NCBI GenBank assembly: GCA_913041085.1 | Contig: CAJWHN010000008.1 | Location: forward strand, 1 to 35,221 | Length of the DNA stretch: 35,221 nucleotides | Source: an uncultured Flavobacteriales bacterium | Lineage (GTDB): Bacteria; Bacteroidota; Bacteroidia; Flavobacteriales; UBA7312 | Direction of reading: 5' to 3' | Shown here: piece after piece, positions 7,829-15,426 of the stretch | Position numbering within the stretch: position 1 is the stretch's first letter | Layout of the letters: each line of letters begins with the position of its first letter | Notes under the pieces: model-generated | What the model saw: only the letters and a program-made list of their open reading frames with translations | What the model was told of the DNA's origin: nothing | Databases searched by the model: none | Made by a program: the position numbers and the translations under genes

Positions 7829-8521
7829 TTATGATTTTACGAATTCATAAAATTCATTTCTTGTTTTATTGGACTTAATGAATTCTCCAGTTAATTTGGA
7901 GGTTTTCATAGATGTGCCTTGATGTCCTACACCTCTACATTGTACGCAGTTGTGCGAGGCCTCAATCATAACTGCCACACCTTTGTTATTCTCGACAATT
8001 TTATTGATAGCATCGTGGATTCTAACTGTAAGATTTTCTTGAATAGCACCTCTACGTGCATAATGTTCAACAATTCTATTCAGCTTACTTAAGCCAATAA
8101 TTTCTTGGTTGATTTGAGGAATATATGCTATGTGTGCTTTGCCCATAATGGTTTGATGGTGGTGTGAACACATAGATATAATAGGAATATTACCCTCAAA
8201 GATGATACCGTCATATTCGTAATTAGGAAAAGTTGTAATTTTAGGAAAAGCATTGTAACGCCCTGCCCACAAGTCATTGACATAAGCTTTAGCAACTCGT
8301 TTTGGAGTTTCCATAGAATTGGGGTCGTTTTTCCAATCGCAACCCAAAGCATCTAAAAACTCACCAAACTTAACGGCTGCTTTGTCAATCATTTCAAGCT
8401 TTTCTTCTTCGGTTAAAGCACCGTTGATATTTATGCCATCAGCGTAGCCTATGTTTCTAAGCTCAGGATTTAACTCTATTATTTGAGTTGATGAGCCATT
8501 TATAATTTTGTTATTATCCAT
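7829..8521 (-). CDS. folE: GTP cyclohydrolase I
   Basis: Cytosolic enzyme forming 7,8-dihydroneopterin triphosphate from GTP, first step of folate and tetrahydropterin synthesis. The 230 residues contain the zinc and active-site motifs MCSHHHQTIMGKAHIAY (near 111-127) and SHNCVQCRGVGHQGTS (near 189-204). The zinc cysteines of the FolE family (in MCSHH and in CVQCRG) are both there, so this is the zinc-dependent type I enzyme. The start overlaps the end of the PTPS gene. Placement as second gene of the light-controlled carotenoid operon, next to PTPS, suggests a role in pterin cofactor supply rather than housekeeping folate alone. Confidence 0.95.
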   Translation of the reverse strand: MDNNKIINGSSTQIIELNPELRNIGYADGININGALTEEEKLEMIDKAAVKFGEFLDALGCDWKNDPNSMETPKRVAKAYVNDLWAGRYNAFPKITTFPNYEYDGIIFEGNIPIISMCSHHHQTIMGKAHIAYIPQINQEIIGLSKLNRIVEHYARRGAIQENLTVRIHDAINKIVENNKGVAVMIEASHNCVQCRGVGHQGTSMKTSKLTGEFIKSNKTRNEFYEFVKS

Positions 8522-8930
8522 AATATTCTACATAGTTGTTTTCTGTTTCATACAATTTTACGCTGTACAGATTGTTGCCTGTAGCTTGTATGTCTCTTTC
8601 TAATTCTTCATAAATCTTTATGGAGATATTTTCAGCAGTAGTTATAGTATCTTTCATAAAATCAACCTCAAGGTTTAAGTTTTTGTGGTCCATTTTGTCA
8701 ACTATTCTGTTTTTGATAATATCGCTCAATATTTTTAAGTCTATAACATAACCTGTGTCGGGGTCAACAGTCCCTTCAACAGTTACAAATAAGGTATAGT
8801 TATGTCCGTGCCAATTTTTATTAGCACACTTTCCAAATATTTGCTCATTTTTTTCGTCAGACCAGTTTGGATTGAACAAACGATGGGCAGCATTGAATCT
8901 TTCTCTACGGATAACTTGTACGGTTTTCAT
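8514..8930 (-). CDS. 6-pyruvoyl-tetrahydropterin synthase family protein (PTPS type)
   Basis: 138 residues. Zinc-dependent lyase fold acting on dihydroneopterin triphosphate. Visible are FNAAHRL (zinc His), CANKNWHGHNY (Cys plus two zinc His) and KLYETENNYVEY at the end. The spacing Cys-x5-HGH and the YETxNN ending match the eukaryote-type PTPS of biopterin synthesis better than the Cys-x3-HGH of QueD, so tetrahydropterin synthesis is favoured over queuosine. I chose ATG 8930; the only in-frame upstream start is a TTG at 8963, which would lie upstream of the probable transcription start. It is the first gene of the carotenoid operon, right at the CarH-type operator. A QueD or QueD2 role remains possible. 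Confidence 0.8.
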   Translation of the reverse strand: MKTVQVIRRERFNAAHRLFNPNWSDEKNEQIFGKCANKNWHGHNYTLFVTVEGTVDPDTGYVIDLKILSDIIKNRIVDKMDHKNLNLEVDFMKDTITTAENISIKIYEELERDIQATGNNLYSVKLYETENNYVEYYG

Positions 8931-8931
8931 T

Positions 8932-8963
8932 TTGTATAAACTTACGAGGCTAAAATTATACAA
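8932..8963. promoter_or_regulatory. CarH-type operator 1: TTGTATAA-N16-TTATACAA
   Basis: An inverted pair of 8-base half sites (8932-8939 and 8956-8963) with starts 24 bases apart. It lies between the start of the PTPS-folE-crt operon (minus) and the SDR gene (plus). The left half site overlaps the minus -7 box and the right half site lies seven bases upstream of the plus -7 box. The same arrangement and spacing recur at 15427 and 16972. Assignment to the CarH-like protein encoded at 15.7 kb is inference, supported by one copy sitting in that gene's own promoter. Confidence 0.75.
8937..8944 (-). promoter_or_regulatory. -7 promoter box for the PTPS-folE-crt operon
   Basis: TAAGTTTA on the minus strand, one mismatch (last base) from TAnnTTTG. 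It ends six bases before the ATG at 8930 and overlaps the left operator half site, so a bound repressor would block it. Transcription from here would give a nearly leaderless mRNA and would exclude the upstream TTG start. Confidence 0.4.
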
Positions 8964-8970
8964 AAATGCT

Positions 8971-8978
8971 TAGCTTTG
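8971..8978 (+). promoter_or_regulatory. -7 promoter box for the SDR-RND operon
   Basis: TAGCTTTG, a perfect TAnnTTTG box, ends ten bases before the SDR ATG at 8989 and begins seven bases after the right half site of operator 1. Confidence 0.55.
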
Positions 8979-8988
8979 CAAAAAAAAG

Positions 8989-9654
8989 ATGAAAATATTA
9001 TTAATTGGTTCTTCCAGCGACATCGCTCGCTATCTAGTAGAAAACACAAGTTCTGAGTTTGAATTTATCGAACTAACTTCAACACCAACCTTAGCCAATC
9101 AACACCAAATTGATGTTCAAAATGAGGAAAGCTACCCTCAAATTGATGGCGAAATCAATGGAATAGTCTATTTTCCTGGCTCAATAAACCTTAGACCTTT
9201 TTCAAGTTTGAAGCTGTCTGATTTTCAGACGGATTATGAAATTAATGTATTGGGTTTGATAAAAACATTGAAACATTATCATAAACAATTGGCTTCGGAT
9301 TCATCGGTTGTTCTTATTAGTTCAGTTGCAGCATCAGTTGGTATGCCTTATCATGCTTCTATTTCGATGTGCAAGTCGGCAATTGAAGGGCTTTGTCGTT
9401 CTCTTGCTGCCGAGTGGTCGCCTAAGGTTAGAGTTAATTGCATAGCACCATCTGTTGTACAAACTAAGCTGTCTTCTCGTTTGTTTAGAACCGATGCTCA
9501 GGTGGAGCAAATGAATGCCCGTCACCCTTTACAAAAGGTCGGTCAGCCCAAAAATATATCAGACGCCATTTCTTTCTTATTGTCTGATAAATCTTCTTGG
9601 ATTACGGGACAGACTTTGCACATCGATGGTGGACTTTCTAGCTTAAAAAAATAA
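8989..9654 (+). CDS. short-chain dehydrogenase/reductase lacking the catalytic Tyr
   Basis: 221 residues with a Rossmann start LLIGSSSDIA (4-13), the YFPGS stretch (61-65) in place of NAG, catalytic-type Ser at 111-112 (ISSVAAS), and the C-terminal GQTLHIDGG motif. In the YxxxK position the sequence reads HASISMCK: K129 is kept but residue 125 is Ile rather than Tyr. I recall a subgroup of SDRs with HASIAxxK at this place, so this is probably a family trait and not damage. Divergent from PTPS-folE across operator 1, it could act on a pterin, but the missing Tyr means a reductase role is uncertain. Two bases separate it from the RND gene. Confidence 0.85.
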   Translation: MKILLIGSSSDIARYLVENTSSEFEFIELTSTPTLANQHQIDVQNEESYPQIDGEINGIVYFPGSINLRPFSSLKLSDFQTDYEINVLGLIKTLKHYHKQLASDSSVVLISSVAASVGMPYHASISMCKSAIEGLCRSLAAEWSPKVRVNCIAPSVVQTKLSSRLFRTDAQVEQMNARHPLQKVGQPKNISDAISFLLSDKSSWITGQTLHIDGGLSSLKK

Positions 9655-9656
9655 AT

Positions 9657-11732
9657 ATGTTTTCATTCATTTGGCGGTTTAAATACCTGCTTTCCATTGT
9701 CTGCTTAATATTATTTGCCTTTTGTTTTAAGCAACTGCTCAATGCTAATATTTATTTTGATTCTGAAAGGATTATAAATGAATTGGAAGCTGCCAATGTG
9801 GATATTAATATCTTAGACGATAACAATTTAGTATTCTTTGGACTTTCTTTTGAGGACAGTTTAAGCTATCAAGATATGTTAGATGTTACGGCTTTTCATA
9901 AATCCTTGAAAAAGTCAGCCTATGTAAAGCGTGTTTTTAGTCTTGTAAATGACCGTCAAATTATAAATACGGGCTTGTTTCCAATTTCCAAAAAAGTATT
10001 GAAAGTTAGTGATAAAGAATCCTACATAAAGTCTATTAAAAAAATAGATGCTAATGGAAATAACTTCATATCGTCTGATGGAAAGAAGTTACTTTTCTTA
10101 GTAGAAAATGCGTCTGGTCTTAGCAAAGATGATAGTCGAATCTTTATCAACTCTTTGTATGAAACGGATTTGAACGAAAACATGACTGAAGTGTTTGTTA
10201 GCGGCCGTTCGCCTAGTGAATTATATTTTGAGAAGAAAGTCATTCAAGAATTCATAATACTTACCTTAGTTAGTGGGTTTTTATGCTTTTTGTTTTTATT
10301 GTTCATTACAAAAAACCTGAAGTTAGTTGTGCTAACTGTCTTTAGTGTCATCGCCAGTATAGTTGTGAGTCTAGGGCTTTCTCAAGTTTTGTTTGGAGGT
10401 ATAGAATTGGTAATGATAATTACACCAGCAATCTTATTTATTGTTTGTCTTTCTGACATAATGCATTTTACCAATAAGCAATCCAATGTTACCTCTTCCA
10501 AAGGAGCATTCTTTCTTATGCGAATGGATACGGTTGGTAAGGCTGTTGCTTTAACTTCTATAACTACGGCCATGAGCTTTTTAACATTTTTGGTTAATGA
10601 TATAGTACCTATTCTTCGTTTTGGCTTAATCACATCAGTAGGCGTTGTTTTCACACTTTTTATTGCCATCTTAGTTTATGCCATAAGTGTAGATAAGAAC
10701 TTTAACGAATCGAGCCCAGTGAAAGTAATTCAACAATTTACAGATGCTATCATAAGCTTTTTGAAAAATGGGCAAAGGTCTAAGTCTTTTCATTTATTTA
10801 TGGCGATTCTAATTGCCGTTGGTTTGTATGGGGTGGCTAATGTTCAAATAGATAATTATCTGACTGATGAAATCAACAAAAAGTCAAAGATTTATCAGCA
10901 GACAGCTTTTTTTGACAGTCATTTTGGAGGTATTAAGCCCATCACTATATTTTTAGATAAAGAAAATGTGAGTGATTTAGAGGTGTTGTCACAAGTCGAA
11001 AAATCCATTAAAGGATTGGGTTTTGTTGTTGATTTTTCTAATACTAATACGACCTCCATGATGTTAGAGCAACTGGGTTTCGCTGACCAAGATTTAGTCA
11101 ACAAATACTTTTATATTTGCCGCTCTAGCGATGAAGGTTCGCTAGCAACTTTAGAAAAATTAAAGTCTTTAGAGAATGAATATACGTCAAGTGGTCTAGA
11201 ATTTAATTATTCTGGTGCTGGATATTTGTTTGATATTCTAGGTAATGACCTCACTAGACAGCTTATTTTCGGCTTACTTATTGCTATTTTTTCTATTGGC
11301 TTAGTGTTCTTTTTATTGAATAAGTTTGACTTCAATTATTTCATTATTGCTATTGTCCCTAATTTAACTCCTATCGTTGTTTGTGTAGGCTTATTATATT
11401 TGAATGGCTTTTACTTTAGTCTGTCAAATTCCTTCATTTTTACTATAGTTTTTGGATTAATAATTGATGACTCTATTCATCTTATTAGTGCCTATGCCAA
11501 TGCTAGAAAAAGAAAAATATCAAAGCTAGAATCTTTGGATTTAGTCGTTAGTAAAACAGGTGACGCTATTCTTAAAACTACTTTGATTGTTATTATCTGT
11601 CTTTTTCCTCTTTCCTTTTCGGAGTTCAAGTCTGTTTCTCAGTTATCGGTCATTACGATATTGAGTGCTTTTATTGCTGTCTTTTTCGATTTGGTTTATT
11701 TACCCTTAATTATCAAAAGACTAACTAAGTAG
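9657..11732 (+). CDS. RND superfamily (MMPL/HpnN-like) transporter
   Basis: 691 residues with two similar halves. Each half has one membrane helix, a large extracytoplasmic loop (about 30-195 and 400-530) and a five-helix bundle. The helices include IELVMIITPAILFIVCLSDIMHF (about 250-273) and FTIVFGLIIDDSIHLISAYANARK (about 595-620), the RND helix-4 regions with an acidic residue near the membrane centre. It is half the size of proteobacterial multidrug pumps and fits the MMPL-type lipid or hydrophobic-compound exporters. Co-transcription with the SDR behind the CarH-type operator makes a carotenoid, lipid or pterin derivative an appealing cargo, but nothing in the sequence fixes it. The end overlaps the convergent Nudix gene by 12 bases. 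Confidence 0.82.
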   Translation: MFSFIWRFKYLLSIVCLILFAFCFKQLLNANIYFDSERIINELEAANVDINILDDNNLVFFGLSFEDSLSYQDMLDVTAFHKSLKKSAYVKRVFSLVNDRQIINTGLFPISKKVLKVSDKESYIKSIKKIDANGNNFISSDGKKLLFLVENASGLSKDDSRIFINSLYETDLNENMTEVFVSGRSPSELYFEKKVIQEFIILTLVSGFLCFLFLLFITKNLKLVVLTVFSVIASIVVSLGLSQVLFGGIELVMIITPAILFIVCLSDIMHFTNKQSNVTSSKGAFFLMRMDTVGKAVALTSITTAMSFLTFLVNDIVPILRFGLITSVGVVFTLFIAILVYAISVDKNFNESSPVKVIQQFTDAIISFLKNGQRSKSFHLFMAILIAVGLYGVANVQIDNYLTDEINKKSKIYQQTAFFDSHFGGIKPITIFLDKENVSDLEVLSQVEKSIKGLGFVVDFSNTNTTSMMLEQLGFADQDLVNKYFYICRSSDEGSLATLEKLKSLENEYTSSGLEFNYSGAGYLFDILGNDLTRQLIFGLLIAIFSIGLVFFLLNKFDFNYFIIAIVPNLTPIVVCVGLLYLNGFYFSLSNSFIFTIVFGLIIDDSIHLISAYANARKRKISKLESLDLVVSKTGDAILKTTLIVIICLFPLSFSEFKSVSQLSVITILSAFIAVFFDLVYLPLIIKRLTK

Positions 11733-12092
11733 CCATAAGTCGTTAAGCTCGGCTTTGAAAAAAGACCATAAGTTGTCGGGTAGATTATCTTTTTCAAAAA
11801 AATCGAAGTGGTCATTCTCGTGATTGAGTAAAATGTCACTGCCTTTAGTTTTCGACTGATAAAACCAATAATCATCATTATCAAAAGTGCAGTGTTTTAC
11901 GAATTGAGGGTTATCTAACTCTATGTTAGTTTCTTCTTTGGTTTCTCTTATTACAGCTAGATTTGATTTTTCGTTGGGCTTTATTTTGCCAATAACTGGT
12001 GTCCATATACCTGGGTAAAAGGGATTGGTTAAAGTCCTTTTTAATAGAAGTACTTTATTATCTTTGAATATGAAGTGGACACAATATTTCAT
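11721..12092 (-). CDS. Nudix hydrolase (MutT-like)
   Basis: 123 residues from ATG 12092, which overlaps the glycosylase stop as ATGA; an in-frame ATG 24 bases upstream would sit inside that gene. The Nudix box is GKIKPNEKSNLAVIRETKEE followed by TNI: G, E, RE and EE are all in place, with Thr where a hydrophobic residue is usual and Asn for Gly near the end. Such proteins hydrolyse nucleoside diphosphate derivatives, including oxidised dNTPs. Translation coupling with a Fpg/Nei-type glycosylase suggests a two-part guard against oxidised guanine, MutT-like pool cleaning plus base excision. Substrate is inferred, and other Nudix substrates are possible. Confidence 0.8.
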   Translation of the reverse strand: MKYCVHFIFKDNKVLLLKRTLTNPFYPGIWTPVIGKIKPNEKSNLAVIRETKEETNIELDNPQFVKHCTFDNDDYWFYQSKTKGSDILLNHENDHFDFFEKDNLPDNLWSFFKAELNDLWLLS

Positions 12093-12883
12093 TTTTGAAC
12101 TTTTGGGCAATACCAACTCTTTCTCTGGTCAGAGGTTGTGCTACTTATAACTTCATTGCCATATTCATCTACTTTCTTGCCATACACTTTAAGTTCAAAT
12201 TTTGAGACGTGAAAAGGATTTTTGAAATCTTTGAGTTCGGCACCGCCACTTACATAACTGCTTTGCATGATGTCTTTAGTAGCTAGTAGTAGTTCTTTGA
12301 GTTTTTTAGAAGACAGTTTGCCCCATTGTTTTTCAGGATGTAATTTGGCGGCATACAAGACTTCAGATTTGATGTAGTTGCCAACACCGGGAAAGAAGCG
12401 TTGGTCCATGAGTGTTGAACAAACAGACTTACTTTGACTGACTTTTTGTTTGAGGTATTTCAGGTGCTCGTCGAAGTCATAATCTTCATTAAGAAAGTCA
12501 TAAGTGTTGAAATGCTTTTGTTGAATTTGTTCTTTATTGAGAATTCTCATTTTTCCAAACTTTCTGACATCTCTAAAGAACAATTCTCTGTCTTCTGCGC
12601 TAACTTTAAAATGACAATGTTTTATATTATTCTCGCTCCAACCACCAGTCATACCGAGGTGGAAATTAAAATATTGTCCATTGGAAAGGGGTAAAAAAAT
12701 ATTCTTTCCTATGGTGAATGTGGCTTGAAAATCTTTTGGGTGATATTGCTTTACACATTCAAATACGTCTGCATACTTTTTTTCATAATATTCAGTCAGT
12801 ATTTCAAATGTGATATTTTTTGCTCCTTCAAAAAACGAATTATAATAGGAAGATGCTATTTTAACCTCGGGTCCTTCAGGCAT
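12089..12883 (-). CDS. Fpg/Nei-family DNA glycosylase with a zincless finger
   Basis: 264 residues starting MPEGPEV, with the catalytic Pro2 and Glu3 of bifunctional Fpg/Nei glycosylase/AP lyases. The helix-two-turn-helix region shows LMDQRFFPGVGNYIKSEVLY (about 158-177). The C-terminal finger normally has four zinc Cys; here only C259 (in WYCPKVQ) remains, the first Cys pair is replaced by YGKKVDEYGNEV, and the last is Val. The finger Arg (R254) that inserts into DNA is retained. This fits a zincless finger like that of eukaryotic NEIL1, and I recall similar forms in Bacteroidota. It overlaps the SOUL stop by one base and the Nudix start by four, so it is part of a repair/antioxidant operon. 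Confidence 0.88.
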   Translation of the reverse strand: MPEGPEVKIASSYYNSFFEGAKNITFEILTEYYEKKYADVFECVKQYHPKDFQATFTIGKNIFLPLSNGQYFNFHLGMTGGWSENNIKHCHFKVSAEDRELFFRDVRKFGKMRILNKEQIQQKHFNTYDFLNEDYDFDEHLKYLKQKVSQSKSVCSTLMDQRFFPGVGNYIKSEVLYAAKLHPEKQWGKLSSKKLKELLLATKDIMQSSYVSGGAELKDFKNPFHVSKFELKVYGKKVDEYGNEVISSTTSDQRKSWYCPKVQK

Positions 12884-13437
12884 TATTTTAAAATAACAAT
12901 AACTTCGTTTCTTCTATTCAAAACTTTGTAAGGCGAGTCGTAAACTAACAATTCAAATTCATAGGTATATGCGATATCGTATTTTTCAAGTGTATCAATT
13001 AATTCTTGTTTTTTACGCTTTACCTTAGTGCTGTTGGAGTATCCTGAAAAGCGAATAGCAGCTACTTTTCTTGAATCCATTTTTATTATGTCTATCTCAT
13101 TGGAGTTAGGTGTAGGCAAACTCTCCATTTCATAGCGTTCTGGCATAAGGAACATCATTTCTTTATTCTTTGAGGATAAACGCATATTAACAGGTGAAGT
13201 CATACCAATTTGTTCGTTTTTATCATTTCCACCAAATATATAATTGGCAAGTACTCTAAATTGAGAGTTATTGCCTGATTGCGAAAAGTGACTGGCATAT
13301 ATAAGTGCGGGATACTGCCTTATTTCGACAGAATCTATAGTTCTAATGATATTGTAGTTTTCAGTTTTACTCACGCTAAAAGAAAATAGGGCATATACAG
13401 TAAGTATAGCTATGGTTAAAAATAATAATTTTTTCAT
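12883..13437 (-). CDS. SOUL-type heme-binding family protein
   Basis: 184 residues with an N-terminal hydrophobic segment (about 4-21) acting as signal or anchor, so it is probably outside the cytoplasm. The body matches the SOUL/p22HBP family: TIDSVEIRQYPALIYASH, FRVLANYIFGGNDKNEQIGMTSPV and FLMPERYEMESLPTPN are family signatures. SOUL proteins bind heme or other tetrapyrroles; in this setting it might sequester photosensitising porphyrins, which is an inference. Stop and start bases are shared with the neighbouring GPX and glycosylase genes (one-base overlaps). Confidence 0.88.
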   Translation of the reverse strand: MKKLLFLTIAILTVYALFSFSVSKTENYNIIRTIDSVEIRQYPALIYASHFSQSGNNSQFRVLANYIFGGNDKNEQIGMTSPVNMRLSSKNKEMMFLMPERYEMESLPTPNSNEIDIIKMDSRKVAAIRFSGYSNSTKVKRKKQELIDTLEKYDIAYTYEFELLVYDSPYKVLNRRNEVIVILK

Positions 13438-13964
13438 TATTTCAGTTTTTCAATAATTTGCTCATCTAGTGGATTTACGCCACTTTTGAAACAAGCAATT
13501 AACTCTCCGTCACCGTTTATCAAAAATTTATTGAAGTTCCATGACACCTCAAAATTATCTAATCCGTTTTGCTCTTTGTTAGTCAGCCAAGCATAAAGAG
13601 GGTGCTGATTTTTTCCTTTGACATTTACTTTTTCCGTCATAGGAAATGTAATATCAAACTTACTTTCACAAAATGTTTTTATCTCTTTTTCGCTTCTTGG
13701 CTCTTGTGACCCAAACTGATTGCAAGGGACGCCTAGCACTACCAGTTGATTAGCGTATTTCTGACTTAGCTTTTGCAAATCGGCATACTGTGAAGTATAG
13801 CCACAATAGGAGGCAACGTTTACTATTAGAATGTATTTGCCTTTGAAATCTGACATCTTGATTTCTTTATTTTCTATAGATGGTATAGATAATTCGTAGA
13901 AAGATTGAGAATAAGTTGAGTTCATAATAAATACTGAAAATATAAGTAGAATATAGGGTCTCAT
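13437..13964 (-). CDS. glutathione peroxidase family protein, exported
   Basis: 175 residues. Residues 1-20 are a hydrophobic signal ending in STYSQ, so the enzyme probably works in the periplasm. The peroxidase core has NVASYCGYT with peroxidatic Cys54, CNQFG with Gln83, and SWNFNKFL with Trp132 and Asn133, completing the catalytic tetrad. Cys99 (TFCESKF) is in the resolving-Cys position of the thioredoxin-dependent type; the bacterial enzyme has Cys, not selenocysteine. It removes hydrogen or lipid peroxides. It lies 19 bases downstream of a strong hairpin and no TAnnTTTG box is visible between hairpin and gene, so expression may rely on readthrough from the cupredoxin-FAS1 promoter. Confidence 0.92.
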   Translation of the reverse strand: MRPYILLIFSVFIMNSTYSQSFYELSIPSIENKEIKMSDFKGKYILIVNVASYCGYTSQYADLQKLSQKYANQLVVLGVPCNQFGSQEPRSEKEIKTFCESKFDITFPMTEKVNVKGKNQHPLYAWLTNKEQNGLDNFEVSWNFNKFLINGDGELIACFKSGVNPLDEQIIEKLK

Positions 13965-13983
13965 ATTATTGTTATGTTAAAAA

Positions 13984-14011
13984 AAGTGAGAGAGTTTTCA
14001 CTCTCTCACTT
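13984..14011 (-). terminator. strong hairpin with T-run after the cupredoxin-FAS1 gene
   Basis: A perfect 12-bp stem with a GAAA tetraloop on the minus strand, followed by seven T. It is a typical intrinsic terminator placed 28 bases after the FAS1 stop. Because GPX starts just beyond and lacks a visible promoter, it may act as a partial terminator or a processing hairpin that lowers downstream expression. Confidence 0.85.
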
Positions 14012-14039
14012 AAAAATCAAATTAACCTTGATTTACAAT

Positions 14040-15377
14040 TTACTTGCGTAGATTGTATCTTTTTATACTTGTTCCGTTAGAATAGATGTCAACTAAAATC
14101 TTCTCTTTTGAATCACTATCGACTAATTCACCTAATAGGTTTATGGTGTATAAATATTCTACATCTTTTTCATTTAAAAACGTATTTATTGATGTAGGCT
14201 CATCATCTGCTACTAATACAGCATTAATGACATGTACTACTCCATTGTTAGCTACAATATCAGGCTGAATGACTGTTGACATATCAATCATTACGCTACC
14301 AGCATCTATACTGACAACTAATACATCATCGTTTAATGTTGGTACTTGCATGCCATTAGATAAGTCTGTTGATAGTACATTTCCAGAGTGAACATGGTGT
14401 TTCAATATTTCAGTTAAAAGAGGAATATCAGCAAGTAAGTCGTCTAATGCTCCTGCGGGCAATGCATCAAAAGCATCGTCTGTTGGTGCAAATACTGTAA
14501 ATGGACCATCACCTGAAAGTGTTTCGCCTAATCCTGCGGCATCAATTGCTGCTTCCAAAGTAGTGTGAATTGGAGAAACCTCAATAATACTGTAAACGGT
14601 TGTGTCCTCTTGCCCAAAATCGGGTAATAATACTTTGTCAATAACGTGTACCACTCCATTACTAGCTGTTAAATCAGCTTGTGTAACTGTAGCAAGATCA
14701 ATCATTACAGTCATACCATCAATCGATACAGTAAGTTCAGTCTCATTAAGTGTTGGTACCATCATACCATCAGATAAGTCTGTTGATAACACATTGCCAG
14801 AGTGAACGTGATTCAATAATAAATCTGTTAATTGCTCGGTATTAGCTAAGATTAAATCTAAAGCACCAGCAGGTAAGCCATCGAATGCGTCGTCAGATGG
14901 TGCGAATACAGTAAAAGGACCATCACCTGAAAGTGTGCCATCTAGTTCAGCAGCTAGTACAGCTTCCTCTAAGATTGTATGTGCTGGCGAATTAGCAATA
15001 ATATCAACTACTGAGCCAAGCCCAGAGTTAACAATAATAGTACCAACCATACCTTGAAGTGCATGATTGCCAACAGAGCAATCGTAGTTATAAGTACCTT
15101 CTATATTAAACACGTGCGTGTATATAGTAGCTCCAACAGTACTAGTTGAAGGAGAATCAAAACTTTCTGGGTTGTCAAAGCTATTACCAGTTATAGAATT
15201 AATGTTACCGTTAACATCGTGTGTGCCGCCATCATTAATCCAAACAACTGTATCGCCAACATTAATTGTTAGTTCACTTGGAGTGTAAAAGAACATTCCA
15301 GAATTAACCTGATGTATAGTAGCAAACGCTGTTAATGAAATTAGGGATAAAAATAGAGCGCTTAGTAAATATTTCAT
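14040..15377 (-). CDS. secreted cupredoxin-FAS1-FAS1 protein with a probable sorting domain
   Basis: 445 residues. Residues 1-19 are a signal peptide. Residues 20-116 form a plastocyanin-like type 1 copper domain with ligands H53 (GTHDV), C100, H105 and M110 (Cys-x4-His-x4-Met). Two fasciclin (FAS1) domains follow at about 117-250 and 260-395. They share GDGPFTVFAPxDDAFD and HHVHSGNVLSTDLS-type stretches and probably arose by internal duplication. The last 50 residues (YTINLLGELV, then VDIYSNGTSIKRYNLRK) resemble the type IX sorting domain that anchors or releases proteins at the surface. The copper domain predicts electron transfer or copper storage; FAS1 predicts adhesion. The promoter overlaps CarH-type operator 2, so it should be light-induced. 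Domain calls are secure, function is not. Confidence 0.88.
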   Translation of the reverse strand: MKYLLSALFLSLISLTAFATIHQVNSGMFFYTPSELTINVGDTVVWINDGGTHDVNGNINSITGNSFDNPESFDSPSTSTVGATIYTHVFNIEGTYNYDCSVGNHALQGMVGTIIVNSGLGSVVDIIANSPAHTILEEAVLAAELDGTLSGDGPFTVFAPSDDAFDGLPAGALDLILANTEQLTDLLLNHVHSGNVLSTDLSDGMMVPTLNETELTVSIDGMTVMIDLATVTQADLTASNGVVHVIDKVLLPDFGQEDTTVYSIIEVSPIHTTLEAAIDAAGLGETLSGDGPFTVFAPTDDAFDALPAGALDDLLADIPLLTEILKHHVHSGNVLSTDLSNGMQVPTLNDDVLVVSIDAGSVMIDMSTVIQPDIVANNGVVHVINAVLVADDEPTSINTFLNEKDVEYLYTINLLGELVDSDSKEKILVDIYSNGTSIKRYNLRK

Positions 15378-15404
15378 AATTTTTTTTGTTTAGTTAAGAT
15401 GGTA

Positions 15405-15412
15405 CAAATATA
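15405..15412 (-). promoter_or_regulatory. -7 promoter box for the cupredoxin-FAS1 gene
   Basis: TATATTTG on the minus strand, a perfect TAnnTTTG box ending 27 bases before the ATG. The left half site of operator 2 occupies the place where a -33 element would lie. Confidence 0.55.
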
Positions 15413-15426
15413 TAACTTTTTTAAAT

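Noticed and set aside
8931-8963. TTG start giving an 11-residue extension of PTPS
   Set aside because: The stretch coincides with the operator and the promoter box, so it is probably not transcribed; the ATG at 8930 matches family N-termini.
12725-12931. Plus-strand small gene across the glycosylase start
   Set aside because: It is opposite a well-supported glycosylase and SOUL gene and resembles low-complexity antisense translation.
14190-14990. DNA repeat or mobile element in the FAS1 gene
   Set aside because: The similarity reflects two homologous FAS1 domains; it stays in frame and the sequences have diverged.
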